A stretch of DNA of 64,000 nt from Candida dubliniensis CD36 (taxonomy: Eukaryota > Ascomycota > Pichiomycetes > Serinales > Debaryomycetaceae). The stretch covers positions 310,001-374,000 of the forward strand of contig NC_012864.1 of assembly GCF_000026945.1 (NCBI RefSeq). The letters run 5' to 3'. The notes below the pieces were generated by a model that ran no database searches, was not told the origin of the DNA, and saw nothing but the letters and a program-made list of their open reading frames with translations. Made by a program: the position numbers and the translations under genes. Of the stretch, positions 42,563 through 52,955 are shown piece by piece (within the stretch, counting starts at the first letter, position 1; each line of letters opens with the position of its first letter).

Positions 42563-43639
42563 ATGTCTGAAATTGAATTAGGTATAACTGCTGATATGCA
42601 TGTTCATCTTCGTGATGGCAACATGTGTGAATTAATTACTCCTACTGTTAGAACAGGAGGTGTTGCCATCTCTTATGTTATGCCAAATTTGGTTCCTCCA
42701 ATTACAACGAAACAACAAGTTATTGATTATCACAATAAACTTTCTGAATTAGCTCCTCAAACCACCTTTTTAATGTCATTTTATCTTAGTAAAGATTTAA
42801 CTCCGGAATTAATTGAAGAATGTGCCGATTTAATACATGGTGTTAAATGTTACCCAGCAGGAGTTACCACCAATTCCAAATATGGTGTTGATCCTAATGA
42901 TTTTTCCGCATTTTATCCATTATTTGAAACCATGCAAAAGCACGGAATAGTTTTAAACATTCATGGTGAAAAACCCGGTACTAGTGAAGAAGATGAAATC
43001 AATGTAATTAATGCTGAACCAAAATTTTTACCAGCTTTAAAAAAATTACATGATGATTTCCCACGTTTGAAAATCATTTTAGAACATTGTACTACTAGTG
43101 ATGCAGTTGAAACTATTCGTGAATTGAATTCCAATTATAAACCAGGAGATGAATTATTTGTTGGTGCTACAATTACTGCTCATCATTTATTTTTGATCAT
43201 TGACAATTGGGCAGGAAACCCAATTAATTTTTGCAAACCAGTTGCCAAGTTTCAAAAAGATAGGAAAGCACTTGTTGATGCTGCAACTAGTGGAGAACCA
43301 TGGTTTTTCTTTGGTTCTGATAGTGCACCACATCCTATTCATGCAAAACAAACCCATGTTGGCGTATGTGCTGGTGTTTTCACTCAAAGCCATGCTATTG
43401 GTTATGTTGCCGAGATTTTCGATAAAGCCAACAAATTGGAGAATTTAAAGAAATTTGTTAGTGATAATGGTATTAACTTTTATGGATTATCAAATGAGAT
43501 TTTGAATAAGCATAAGAATGAGTCAGTTTGGTTGGTTAAAAGAGATAATAAAGTCCCAGAAATTATTGGAAATAGTAACGTTGAAGTTGTTCCTTTCAAG
43601 GCTGGAGAAACTTTGAAGTATGCCATTGAATGGAGATGA
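42563..43639 (+). CDS. URA4: Dihydroorotase Ura4
   Basis: Third step of de novo pyrimidine synthesis: N-carbamoyl-L-aspartate to dihydroorotate. 358 aa amidohydrolase of the E. coli PyrC (type II) class. All metal-site residues are present: H13-x-H15 (ADMHVHLRDG), K95 for carboxylation (GVKCYPAG), H134 (NIHGE), H175 (LEHCTT) and D253 (GSDSAPH). The arginine of HLRDG binds substrate. Full length, close to S. cerevisiae Ura4 (364 aa). Confidence 0.96.
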   Translation: MSEIELGITADMHVHLRDGNMCELITPTVRTGGVAISYVMPNLVPPITTKQQVIDYHNKLSELAPQTTFLMSFYLSKDLTPELIEECADLIHGVKCYPAGVTTNSKYGVDPNDFSAFYPLFETMQKHGIVLNIHGEKPGTSEEDEINVINAEPKFLPALKKLHDDFPRLKIILEHCTTSDAVETIRELNSNYKPGDELFVGATITAHHLFLIIDNWAGNPINFCKPVAKFQKDRKALVDAATSGEPWFFFGSDSAPHPIHAKQTHVGVCAGVFTQSHAIGYVAEIFDKANKLENLKKFVSDNGINFYGLSNEILNKHKNESVWLVKRDNKVPEIIGNSNVEVVPFKAGETLKYAIEWR

Positions 43640-43924
43640 AGATGTATACTGTACTAAGGATAGAAAAATATACACCATCATGTAAATATTAATACAAGTT
43701 CAGTCTATTCTTGCCCGTACAAGCTTTTAGTATGGTAACCCCGTCAAACCGCAATTCCTACAGTAAAATTATTTTATAGTTCATTCGTATTAAACCATTT
43801 GCATGATCTATGTGTATTGTCTTGTTGTTGTGGTCGCTCGTGTGTCAATTCATTAAGACAGGCTTATTTTCTGGTCGATATTCTCCAAGAAAAAGGAGAA
43901 ACAATAGACTTGATTCTGCCGTAC

Positions 43925-43932
43925 CCCACGTG
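43925..43932 (+). promoter_or_regulatory. Pho4-type CCCACGTG site
   Basis: Consensus high-affinity Pho4 (or Cbf1) core CACGTG preceded by CC. It lies between URA4 and the first GIT gene, 290 bp after URA4 and 2.0 kb before GIT. A second copy follows 256 bp later. Confidence 0.45.
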
Positions 43933-44180
43933 TCATTTGTTATTCCTTGGCTCAACATAAGGTTTCTAATCACGTATTCCCCGTTACACCACTAGTTCCA
44001 ACATTATAAACTTTAATCGTATGGGTTTGATGAATTCTGTAATGTCATTGCAGTTGTAATTAAGGTCTAGAGACATTCTGTTTGAAAGGCTCTACTAAAA
44101 ACCTATAGTCAAGGCGTCTTCATAAGATAAACTTTTAAATACTACCGTAATATCAAGAACATTAATGAATCCATTGTAAG

Positions 44181-44188
44181 CCCACGTG
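44181..44188 (+). promoter_or_regulatory. Pho4-type CCCACGTG site
   Basis: Same octamer as the site at 43925, about 1.8 kb upstream of the GIT start. The repeat of the identical octamer within 260 bp of AT-rich DNA is unlikely by chance. Confidence 0.45.
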
Positions 44189-45972
44189 TGTGATACAGTA
44201 CATGTGTAAACGGGCAGGTTACATACATATCGATTGCAACACCGGATCAAATATAATATGATGAAATGAGCGCATTTGCGCAAATTTTTTTTTCGGTCTA
44301 TTGTAATTGATCTTCAAGATCTATCTTTTGCAATAATATGTGGTTAGGAAAAACATGGGCCAACCTTCTAAAAGAACAAAGGTGGGTGGGTTGGGTAACT
44401 TTAAAGTTATCGGAGTCTTGAAACTATTGTAAACTTTATTCTTTACTTGTGGCACAAACAAATAGTATTTGCAAAAAAAAAAAAAAAAAAAAGATCCCAC
44501 AAAGGTTACATTGATTAGAGGAAAAGAAAAAGGTACTTACTGTCCCCCCCCCGAGAATTCCATCATCAAGAACTTCATTATATTCTTGATAATTTACACA
44601 AACTTGTTTTTTTTTGTCGTCACAATTTGATTATTATTATAAGTATGGTTATTATTTTCATATAATATATGTAATTGTTATCTATCCTTGGGCCACGCCC
44701 CTCTCTAAAATACTTTGATTGAGAGAAACTACTACGACTTTGGGTATACTTGTAATGTAAATATGGTGTAGGTACAGCTTCATCACCTGACCACTAATAG
44801 TAGTTTACATGTTGAAATGAAAGTGAGAAAGCTGTGATCATATGGAACTAATTAACCGAGTAAATTTACAATGGAGCAACATTTAACGAGTATTCGGAAA
44901 AATTCATTGTCGTTGAGAAAAGACAAAAAAAAAAAAAAAACACAACTAATGGAGACTCGACATTATCTTCAAATCCAATTAACTAGTATTAATTCACAAA
45001 CCATTAATTTATTTAATTCGTTTTGTGCAAATATAGTTCGGCAAACTCTTGTGACTACATACACGAGGTTTCTCTAATCTAATTTTTGTTTTGTTTTTTT
45101 GTCTGGGGGAATGAATATCTTCCTTAATTGTTTAGGCTGCAAAAAGAATAATTAAACTTTTTTTTTTTTTTTTTTTCAATAGCGTCAGACAGGCAAATTA
45201 TTAAGCAAACGCGCAATTCCAAAAAAAAAAATGCTATCTTTATCCCCAATGTAACATCAACAAGTAATGATGATGATGATGAAGAAGATGATGATGATGT
45301 GTTTAGATTGAATCTCCGGTTTATCAATACTACAAAAAAAATAAATTAAAATCATAATAGAAACGTTTTTTTCTTTGGGGGGGGGGGCTTAATTCAACTT
45401 TTAGGATTTATGATGAAGTTCAGAAATTCTCCATTTTTTCAATCCAAGCTCTATATTGCCCAGTTTATCAAAAGTGTTCATAGCTTAAATCTAGAGTATA
45501 GAAGATAACGAATACTTGCATAATCTATTCCCATATATTAACAATTCCAATCATTAAACTTTACCATAAACAGTTAAACAAAACTTAAAAAGCTATAATA
45601 TTTTTTTCTTGGTATTTGAAACCCAAGAAAAAAAAAAAAAAAAAAACAAGAGAAGTAAAATTACAACAATCGAAAACTATTAACTAACATCAAATGCAAT
45701 CTTTCCAACACATGTAACACGGTTTTCATCTAATTATTATCAACAATTCCAAATTTATGAGTTATGTACGAATGTTTAAAATCCTTATTCTTCTTCCTCT
45801 TTTTTTTTTTAAAAAAAGAGACATATAAATATGACAGTTGATATCCTACTATCTTGAATTTTTTTTTTTTTTTTTTTTTTTTTTCATTTTCAATTTCATT
45901 TCAAACTTTCCCATTACCTCCCCTCCTCCCAAAAAATCCACAAAAAACTTTAGAACAATCAATAATAACAAA

Positions 45973-47577
45973 ATGGCTTCTAGAGATTTACCTCATTCAT
46001 TTAATGAGCTTGCCTTTGGATGGTCTAAACATCTTAAAGAAGAAATCATTGTTAATAAAAATTCTCAACAATTAGTTGATGAAGATTTCCAACCTGATGA
46101 AGATATCACTAAAGAAACTAAAGTCAAATTTGATAATTTATGGCCAGCATTTGCTTCAGGAGCTGGGTTATTTGCTGATGGTTATGTCAATAATTCTATT
46201 GGTATTGTTTTAGCTTGTTTGAAAATTCTTTATGGTGATGAATTTACAAAATCAAATGCTATTAGTAATATTGGATCAATTGGATTTGTTGGTACTGTTG
46301 TTGGACAATTAAGTTTTGGTTATATTTCTGATAGAATTGCTAGAAAAGGAGGAATGATGACAGCTAATATTATGTTGATTGTTTTCACTTTATTATGTGC
46401 TGTAGGATCTTGGGGTACTACTATTCAAGGGTTTTTCGCTTGTCTTACAGTTTGGAGATTTTGTTTAGGTGTTGCCATTGGTGCTGAATATCCAACTTCT
46501 TCAGTTATTGCTTCGGAATTTGCTAATCAATTACCTTCTGGTAAAAGAAATAGATATTTCATTTGGTTTACAGGGTTTATGATTGATTTTGGATTTGTGG
46601 TTTCTGCTTTTGTTCCCTTTGTGTTATTATGGATTTTTACTGAAAAACATTTACGAGCATTATGGAGAGTTTCTATTGGATTAGGAGCCATTCTTCCAAC
46701 AGCTTTATTTTTCATTAGATTGAAAATGAAAGATTCAAGTTCATTTGAAAAATTACATATGAAAAATGTTAGATATAGAGATTATCCTTGGTGGTTAATT
46801 GTTAAATTTTATTGGTTTAGATTGACTATTGTTTCAATGATTTGGTTCATTTATAATTTTTCAGTTTATTCATTTGGTACTTTTAATGCCATTATTTTGG
46901 GTCAAATTATTCCTGATGCCCCATTATGGCAACAATGGGGATGGTCAGTCGTTTTCAATTTATTTTATATTCCAGGTTCATTCCTTGGTGCCTTTTCTGC
47001 TGATTACCTTGGTCCAAGATTGACATTAGCCATTGGGGTTGGATTACAAGGAATTATTGGATTTATCATGTCTTCTTGCTTGAATGGATTAAGAAAACAA
47101 GTTGCAGCATTCACTGTTGTTTTCGGTATATTTGCCACATTAGGTGAATTTGGTCCTGGTGGTAACATTGGATTATTAGCTTCTAAAACATCTGCTACTC
47201 CAATTAGAGGTCAATATTATGGTATTGCTGCTGCTATGGGTAAAATTGGTGCTTTTGTTGGAACATGGATTTTCCCCGCCATCCAAAGAAGATACGCTAG
47301 TAAAACTAACCCAGATTTGGAATTACAGGTTCCATTTTATCTTTCCTCAGGGTTATGTATTTTCAGTGCCTTATTGACATTCTTTTTGTGTCCTCATGTT
47401 GGACAAGATGCCATTAATAGAGAAGATAAAGAGTTTGTTGATTACTTACAAAAGAATGGATTTGATATTAGTAAATTAGGTGAAGACACCAGTTCTGTTG
47501 AAATTGATGTTGTGAAAGATACAGATTCAGCTGAAAAAATTAGTGAAACTATCGATGTTGGTCAAAAATTAGCTTAA
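45973..47577 (+). CDS. GIT2: Glycerophosphodiester transporter, first of tandem array (GIT2)
   Basis: 534 aa major facilitator of the phosphate:H+ symporter-like family with 12 predicted helices. Motif A is intact (GYISDRIARKGGMM) and the GAEYPTSSVIASEF segment is shared by all three copies. In C. albicans the GIT2-GIT3-GIT4 array imports glycerophosphoinositol/glycerophosphocholine as phosphate and choline sources. The numbering follows the C. albicans order after URA4. The start at 45973 (MASRDLPHSFNELAFGW) matches the start of both other copies; the upstream T-rich extension has no ATG. Confidence 0.88.
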   Translation: MASRDLPHSFNELAFGWSKHLKEEIIVNKNSQQLVDEDFQPDEDITKETKVKFDNLWPAFASGAGLFADGYVNNSIGIVLACLKILYGDEFTKSNAISNIGSIGFVGTVVGQLSFGYISDRIARKGGMMTANIMLIVFTLLCAVGSWGTTIQGFFACLTVWRFCLGVAIGAEYPTSSVIASEFANQLPSGKRNRYFIWFTGFMIDFGFVVSAFVPFVLLWIFTEKHLRALWRVSIGLGAILPTALFFIRLKMKDSSSFEKLHMKNVRYRDYPWWLIVKFYWFRLTIVSMIWFIYNFSVYSFGTFNAIILGQIIPDAPLWQQWGWSVVFNLFYIPGSFLGAFSADYLGPRLTLAIGVGLQGIIGFIMSSCLNGLRKQVAAFTVVFGIFATLGEFGPGGNIGLLASKTSATPIRGQYYGIAAAMGKIGAFVGTWIFPAIQRRYASKTNPDLELQVPFYLSSGLCIFSALLTFFLCPHVGQDAINREDKEFVDYLQKNGFDISKLGEDTSSVEIDVVKDTDSAEKISETIDVGQKLA

Positions 47578-49776
47578 ACACCAACAATGTTTGATTATAA
47601 TAATACGTTTTACTTTCATTTCTTATCGGGACTTTATAGTTTGTTTTTTTTTCCTTCCTTCTTATCTGTTTAATTATTAATAGCCATTTTTCGAGTAGTT
47701 GCGGGAAGATTGTGATATACGATATACATATTCATTGTTTTGTCAAGTGTTGAATAACGATCAGCCACTACAATGTATAATCTATTAAATATTTAATACG
47801 TAAATGATGTTAAAAAACAAAAAAAATGGTTGTAGTTATTGTATTTGCTATTTCATTGTTTTTAGTGAATGAACTAAAGAAAGTGGGGTTGATCCGGGTA
47901 AATGGATCTTACACTTTTAACTCTTTTAGGGAATATTCTTTTTTTATTTTTATTTTTATTTTTATTTTTTTTTTGGGCCCTGAGACACAATAAGGACAAA
48001 AACAATTTAAGACAAATTGCAGAATCACACTAATGATGATTAAGGCTATAAAGATTGATGAGACAAAAATAACGAGTTGCAAAAAAAAAAAAAAAACGTT
48101 TCATCCATGAGAAGTTGATAGTAGTAAATGTGTTTAGTACAAGATGATAGATTTGATAGTCGTCACCTGATGTTTTTCCACAGGATTTATTGTCTATGCT
48201 CAATATTTACATCAAAGCCTACATTAAAATGTACAACAATAGGGGAGGGAAGAAAAAAAAAAAAAAATGCAGTCCATAGAAGGTACTAGAAAAAAAAAAT
48301 ATCGGGGTTTGTACTACAAATCATACATTGGGTTTTGCATCTAGGAACTAATATCCATGGAACGAGATGAGAGTGTAAGTAAGTAAATACCAATGCCGTA
48401 TAACTTGATGTTGTACCAACGATATTTCGGTTGTAAAAATATGCAAAGCTATTGCCGACAGTAAGTCACATCATTGAAAAAATATAATCACGCTACCAAT
48501 GTTAATACGGCATTTAATATCAAGAAAATATAACCAAATAGAGAGAGGAATAGTAATGGCTTCTATTGTTGAAAGAATCATATCCTAGAAATATCTAATT
48601 CCCACAGACTATAGTCTCCAAGAAATATACTTTGTGTTTGACGTATTTATTATGTTTTTTTGGCCAAGACAAAAAGAAATTAGGGTTTTTTTTTTTTTTT
48701 TTTTGATAGGTTTAAAAGTTTTAGATCAATAATACTCGGTTAGGTCCCCCCCCCCCCTTCAAAGTTTGTATTATGGTAGAACCTTTTCTTTTCTACTTGA
48801 CTTGAATTGATTGCTTAAGTGGTTCAAATGCAGTTAATTAATTAATTAATTCTTATGCATTCAAAAATCGTAGCCCACGTTTCTCTCGCAATTTTAGTTC
48901 TTCATTAGTTTTAGCAATTCATACATACTTACATACATACATACATTAAATTACTCTGCTTTGGGTTTTGTGATTCTTCTTTCTTTCCCTTCATTATTAA
49001 TATCATGTGCCACATGGCTTTTTTTTAAAAAAAAGCTACAAACAATAAAGAAGGAAAAGATAGATTTGGTTCAAAAAGCTTATATTGATTTGACCAAAGT
49101 TTGGGTTAATGATAGTGTGACCAACTATACTTTCAACTCTTTTTTTCCTTAAACAAATGTGTAATGTGAATGTATTGACCAACTACCAAATAATATTATT
49201 TGTTGTCTTATCTTATCTTATCTTATCGTGATGATAAATGTTTGCTATTTAATCTGCTCAGCAAGAATTTTGTATTAGTATGAGGAGGATGAGGAGGAGG
49301 AGGAGGAGGAGAAACAAACCACGGAAAAAAAAAAAAATAGTGCATAAGGGTATGTGTTACGGCAAAACAACAACAATAAAAGATTGAAAATGGTGTAAAA
49401 TGTATGCCTAATATGTCACCTTCTTAATTCCCAATTCCAAATATACAATCATTAATTAAATCAGAAACTCTTTTTGTGCATTTGTCATCCCTCCCTCCCT
49501 CCCAAAAAAAAAAAAAAAAAAATGAATTCAATATAAATAGACCAACTAATTCCCTTCCTCAAATCATAAATTCACATTTCCTATTCTTTCATGTACTTAA
49601 TATAAATTTATTTATCAACTTCAACTTTCCATTTATCTTGTAAGTTAAGTTTCACTTTTCATTTCATATTTTCATATTTTCAAATTTATCTTATCTTTCT
49701 TTTTTATATCACACACACACACACACACATACATACCCCATATATTTATTTTGAAACTTCTACTGACTTTACAAAT
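47578..49776. promoter_or_regulatory. 2.2 kb intergenic, GIT2 / GIT3
   Basis: No gene. Contains TTTTA units (47940-47968), a CTTAT array (49205-49228), a GGAGGA run (49281-49310), an (AC)n run at 49712-49728 and one CCCACGTTT site at 48874. Includes a T-A palindrome near 49019-49034. Confidence 0.55.
48874..48882 (+). promoter_or_regulatory. Pho4-type CCCACGTTT site
   Basis: Medium-affinity Pho4 core CACGTT, flanked by CC and T, 0.9 kb upstream of GIT3. Same CCCACGT prefix as the sites before GIT2 and GIT4. Confidence 0.4.
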
Positions 49777-51384
49777 ATGTCTACTAGAGATTTACCCCAT
49801 AGTTTTTCCGAGTTAAGTTTTGGTTGGGTGAGAAGAATACGTGCTGAATTTACCATTGGGAAGAGTAAAGAACAATTACTTGCTGAAGATTATCATTCTA
49901 CTGATGATGATGATTCAGAAGTAGTTACATCAGTTAAAGCAAATAGTTTATGGCCAGCATTTGCTTCAGGAGCTGGATTATTTTCTGATGGTTATGTGAA
50001 TAATTCTATTAGTACAGTACTTTTTTGTTTGAAAAAAATCTATCCTGATGAAATAACCAAATCAAATGCCATTAATAATATTGCATCAATAGCTTTTGTT
50101 GGTACCGTTGTTGGACAATTAGGGTTTGGATATATTTCTGATAGAATTGCTAGAAAAGGAGGTATGATGACAGCAAATATTATGTTGATTTTTTTCACAT
50201 TAATGTGCGCTGTAGGATCTTGGGGTGTTACTGTCCAAGGATTCTTTGCTTGTCTTACAGTTTGGAGATTTTTCTTGGGTGTAGCCATTGGTGCAGAATA
50301 TCCAACTTCTTCAGTTATTGCATCTGAATTTGCTAATCAATTACCACCAGGTAAAAGAAATAGATATTTTAGTTGGTTCACCAATGCCATGATTGATTCG
50401 GGGTTTGTTGTTTCAGCTTTTGTTCCATTTGTTTTGATTTGGATTTTCACAGAAAAACATTTACGAGCATTATGGAGAGTGGCCATTGGATTAGGGGTTA
50501 TTCCTCCTTTATCATTATTTTTCATGCGTTTAAAAATGAAAAATTCATCTTCATTCCAAAAATTACATATGAAAAACGTTAGATATAGAGATTATCCTTG
50601 GTGGTTAATTGTTAAATTTTATTGGTTTAGATTGACTATTGTTTCATTGATTTGGTTTATTTATGATTTTTCTGCTTATTCATTTGGAAATTTCAATACT
50701 ATTATCATTGGAGAAATCATTCCTGAGGCACCAATTTGGAAACAATGGGGTTGGTCAATTGTTTTCAATTTATTTTATATCCCTGGTGCTTTCTTAGGAG
50801 CAATCTCAGCCGATTACATTGGTCCAAGATTAACTTTAGCTCTTGGTGTTGGTATACAAGGTATCATTGGTATTGCTATGTCTGCTTGTTTGAATAGTTT
50901 GAAGAAACATATTGCTGGGTTTGTCGTTGTATTTGGTATCTTTACTACATTTGGAGAATTTGGCCCTGGTGATAATATTGGATTATTGGCATCGAAAACA
51001 TCGGCTACAGCTATTAGAGGTCAATATTATGGTATTGCTGCAGCAATTGGTAAAATTGGGGCATTCGTTGGTACTTGGGTATTCCCAGCTATTCAGAGTA
51101 AATATGCAAATAATTCCAACCCAGATTTGCAATTACAAGTTCCATTCTATATTAGTTCTGCATTATGTCTTTTCAGTGCATGTTTGGCAATCTTTTTCTG
51201 TCCTCAAGTTGGTCAAGACGCTATTTATAAAGAAGATCATGATTTTGTTCAATATTTGAGTAACAATGGATTTGATATCAATATGTTGGGTGAAGGTGGT
51301 GATGTTCGTGAAATCTGTCATGAATCAGATTCACTTGAAAAAGGTAAGAGAGATGATTTCCAAGTTGACAATAATTCTCTTTAA
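49777..51384 (+). CDS. GIT3: Glycerophosphodiester transporter, second of tandem array (GIT3)
   Basis: 535 aa, 12-helix major facilitator very similar to its neighbours over the whole length. Motif A intact (GYISDRIARKGGMM). In C. albicans Git3 is the main glycerophosphocholine importer and contributes to virulence. N-terminal cytosolic segment is acidic (STDDDDSE). Distinct features: PPGKRNRYFSW and SAYSFGNFNTI. Ends in a hydrophilic tail with Lys/Ser residues suited to endocytic regulation, which is inference. Confidence 0.88.
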   Translation: MSTRDLPHSFSELSFGWVRRIRAEFTIGKSKEQLLAEDYHSTDDDDSEVVTSVKANSLWPAFASGAGLFSDGYVNNSISTVLFCLKKIYPDEITKSNAINNIASIAFVGTVVGQLGFGYISDRIARKGGMMTANIMLIFFTLMCAVGSWGVTVQGFFACLTVWRFFLGVAIGAEYPTSSVIASEFANQLPPGKRNRYFSWFTNAMIDSGFVVSAFVPFVLIWIFTEKHLRALWRVAIGLGVIPPLSLFFMRLKMKNSSSFQKLHMKNVRYRDYPWWLIVKFYWFRLTIVSLIWFIYDFSAYSFGNFNTIIIGEIIPEAPIWKQWGWSIVFNLFYIPGAFLGAISADYIGPRLTLALGVGIQGIIGIAMSACLNSLKKHIAGFVVVFGIFTTFGEFGPGDNIGLLASKTSATAIRGQYYGIAAAIGKIGAFVGTWVFPAIQSKYANNSNPDLQLQVPFYISSALCLFSACLAIFFCPQVGQDAIYKEDHDFVQYLSNNGFDINMLGEGGDVREICHESDSLEKGKRDDFQVDNNSL

Positions 51385-52955
51385 TAATTTCAAGTTTGCA
51401 TAATACAGTATTTATTAATCTCATTTAACGGGACACTTATATATATATATATATGTATATAGTTTAGAGCATATTAATGTATAAAATTCATTTTTTTTAA
51501 AGGGGCAAGAGATGCAAATTTTTGTAGATTGTATACTTTGTGCAGGTAAAAGATTATCAAGATATTTATTGATCTTTCTCTACGACAGTTTCATTGTTTT
51601 TTATTTTTTTCGACTAAAGTCAATTTTACAATAAGTTATTGAAAACGTGGATTAATTGTTGAAAAGAATCTTGGCTAAAATTTCGGTTCTTTGTTTGTTA
51701 TAAAGCACAACAGTTAAATATATCATGCAAAGAATAAAACAGTCCTTGGTACTTTGCGCAGATGCGTTTTTTTTGTTTGAATATTGTAATTACAAAAATA
51801 GATAACTCTATTGATTTGCAAGCTAAACCCACGTTCCACCGAATTATACCACAAAGAGATCATTACAGAATTCGATATGATATCGTACAGTTTTAAAATG
51901 CGTTTGATTACGATACGGTTTATCAATTTTTCCTTTCAATTATGTTTTACAAATTTATGGAACTTTCAAAAATAAATTTGCAATTTTGAGCAGACTAATA
52001 AAACACATCCATCTATACATATAAATAACTATAAACGCACGGTTATGTAAACTTTTGGTATAAGAAAACTATTTATTAAATTGGACTCGTCGGGTGGGTG
52101 GGTTTATATGGTTGCGAAATCTGGCCAGCTTTTTTTTTTTTTTTTTCCGGTATGGTGAATTGACGCAGGACGTAACCAATACCAAGAAAAGAAACGTGGA
52201 AATTTAAAGTGTTAAACGGCCCCAAGTAAGAAAAAACCAAGAAAAAAAAAAAAAAAAAAATAAGAAACACAGTTGTTCTATCAACATGTGGAACATCCCC
52301 CTGAAATAACAGAATATTTTCTTGTCATAACTTGACAGATATGTGTGGTACTAGATATTGGTGATAATTGATACAACCCATAATCAAATAAATTGGTTTT
52401 GTTCAATTAGGTTAACTTTGACATTAGTAGCCGAAATCTTAAAGTTCAAACAACAAAAAAGATAACATATTAATTCAACCAACTCATTAATATTCTTTTT
52501 CTTTTTGGGCCCACGTTTTTAGTTTCAAACCAATTGTTAGAAAAATGATAAATTTAAATTCGGAAATCAGACAATAACCTATATTGGAAATAATGTTTGT
52601 ACGGCTTCCCATACTGATATATTGATAAGACTGTTAGATTACTAGCCTTTGTTTGTCTCTAAATTAACCCTTCTAGCACTTTTGTTTAATTTAATCTTTT
52701 TGTGATAATAAGGTTTCACTTTCAATTTTTACTTAATATTTGAGCCGAAAGTATCATTAACGTTGATAATAAAAGAATAATTTTTTTTTTTTTTTTGGGA
52801 CTTTCAATGAATATTCAATTTAACCTAAGGGGGGGGTGGTAGAATATAAATTGGGATTCAAATTCCTTATATATATTTTTATATTTTTACAATTTTTTTT
52901 TTTAACCAAACAAAGCCTGATTTAATAATCATTACATATAACTACTACCCTCAGA
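51385..52955. promoter_or_regulatory. 1.57 kb intergenic, GIT3 / GIT4, rich in CACGTT cores
   Basis: No gene. Four CACGTT cores occur: reverse at 51645-51650, forward at 51830-51835, reverse at 52194-52199 and forward at 52512-52517. The one at 52512 lies 440 bp before the GIT4 start. A G8 run at 52832 and T-runs are the other marked features. Confidence 0.6.
52510..52519 (+). promoter_or_regulatory. Pho4-type CCCACGTTTT site upstream of GIT4
   Basis: The GIT4-proximal member of four CACGTT cores in this interval; its CCCACGTTTT sequence shares nine bases with the site 0.9 kb upstream of GIT3. Confidence 0.45.

Larger units (their letters stand above)
43640..45972. promoter_or_regulatory. 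2.3 kb upstream region of the first GIT gene
   Basis: No supported gene; 61-68 codon frames occur but lack similarity or conserved context. It carries two CACGTG sites (43927-43932 and 44183-44188), a (GAT)n run near 45270-45300 and several homopolymers. ATG at 45831 limits an uninterrupted leader to about 140 nt. Confidence 0.55.

Noticed and set aside
44095..44283. 62-codon minus-strand frame
   Set aside because: Mixed composition but no similarity, no conserved neighbour and no promoter evidence; length is within chance expectation.
45838..45972. N-terminal extension of GIT2
   Set aside because: It begins at TTG and encodes poly-Phe from a T24 run; the other two copies start at the equivalent of 45973.
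43640..45972. Solo LTR or transposon remnant between URA4 and GIT2
   Set aside because: No terminal inverted TG...CA ends with target duplication and no coding remnant could be recognised.
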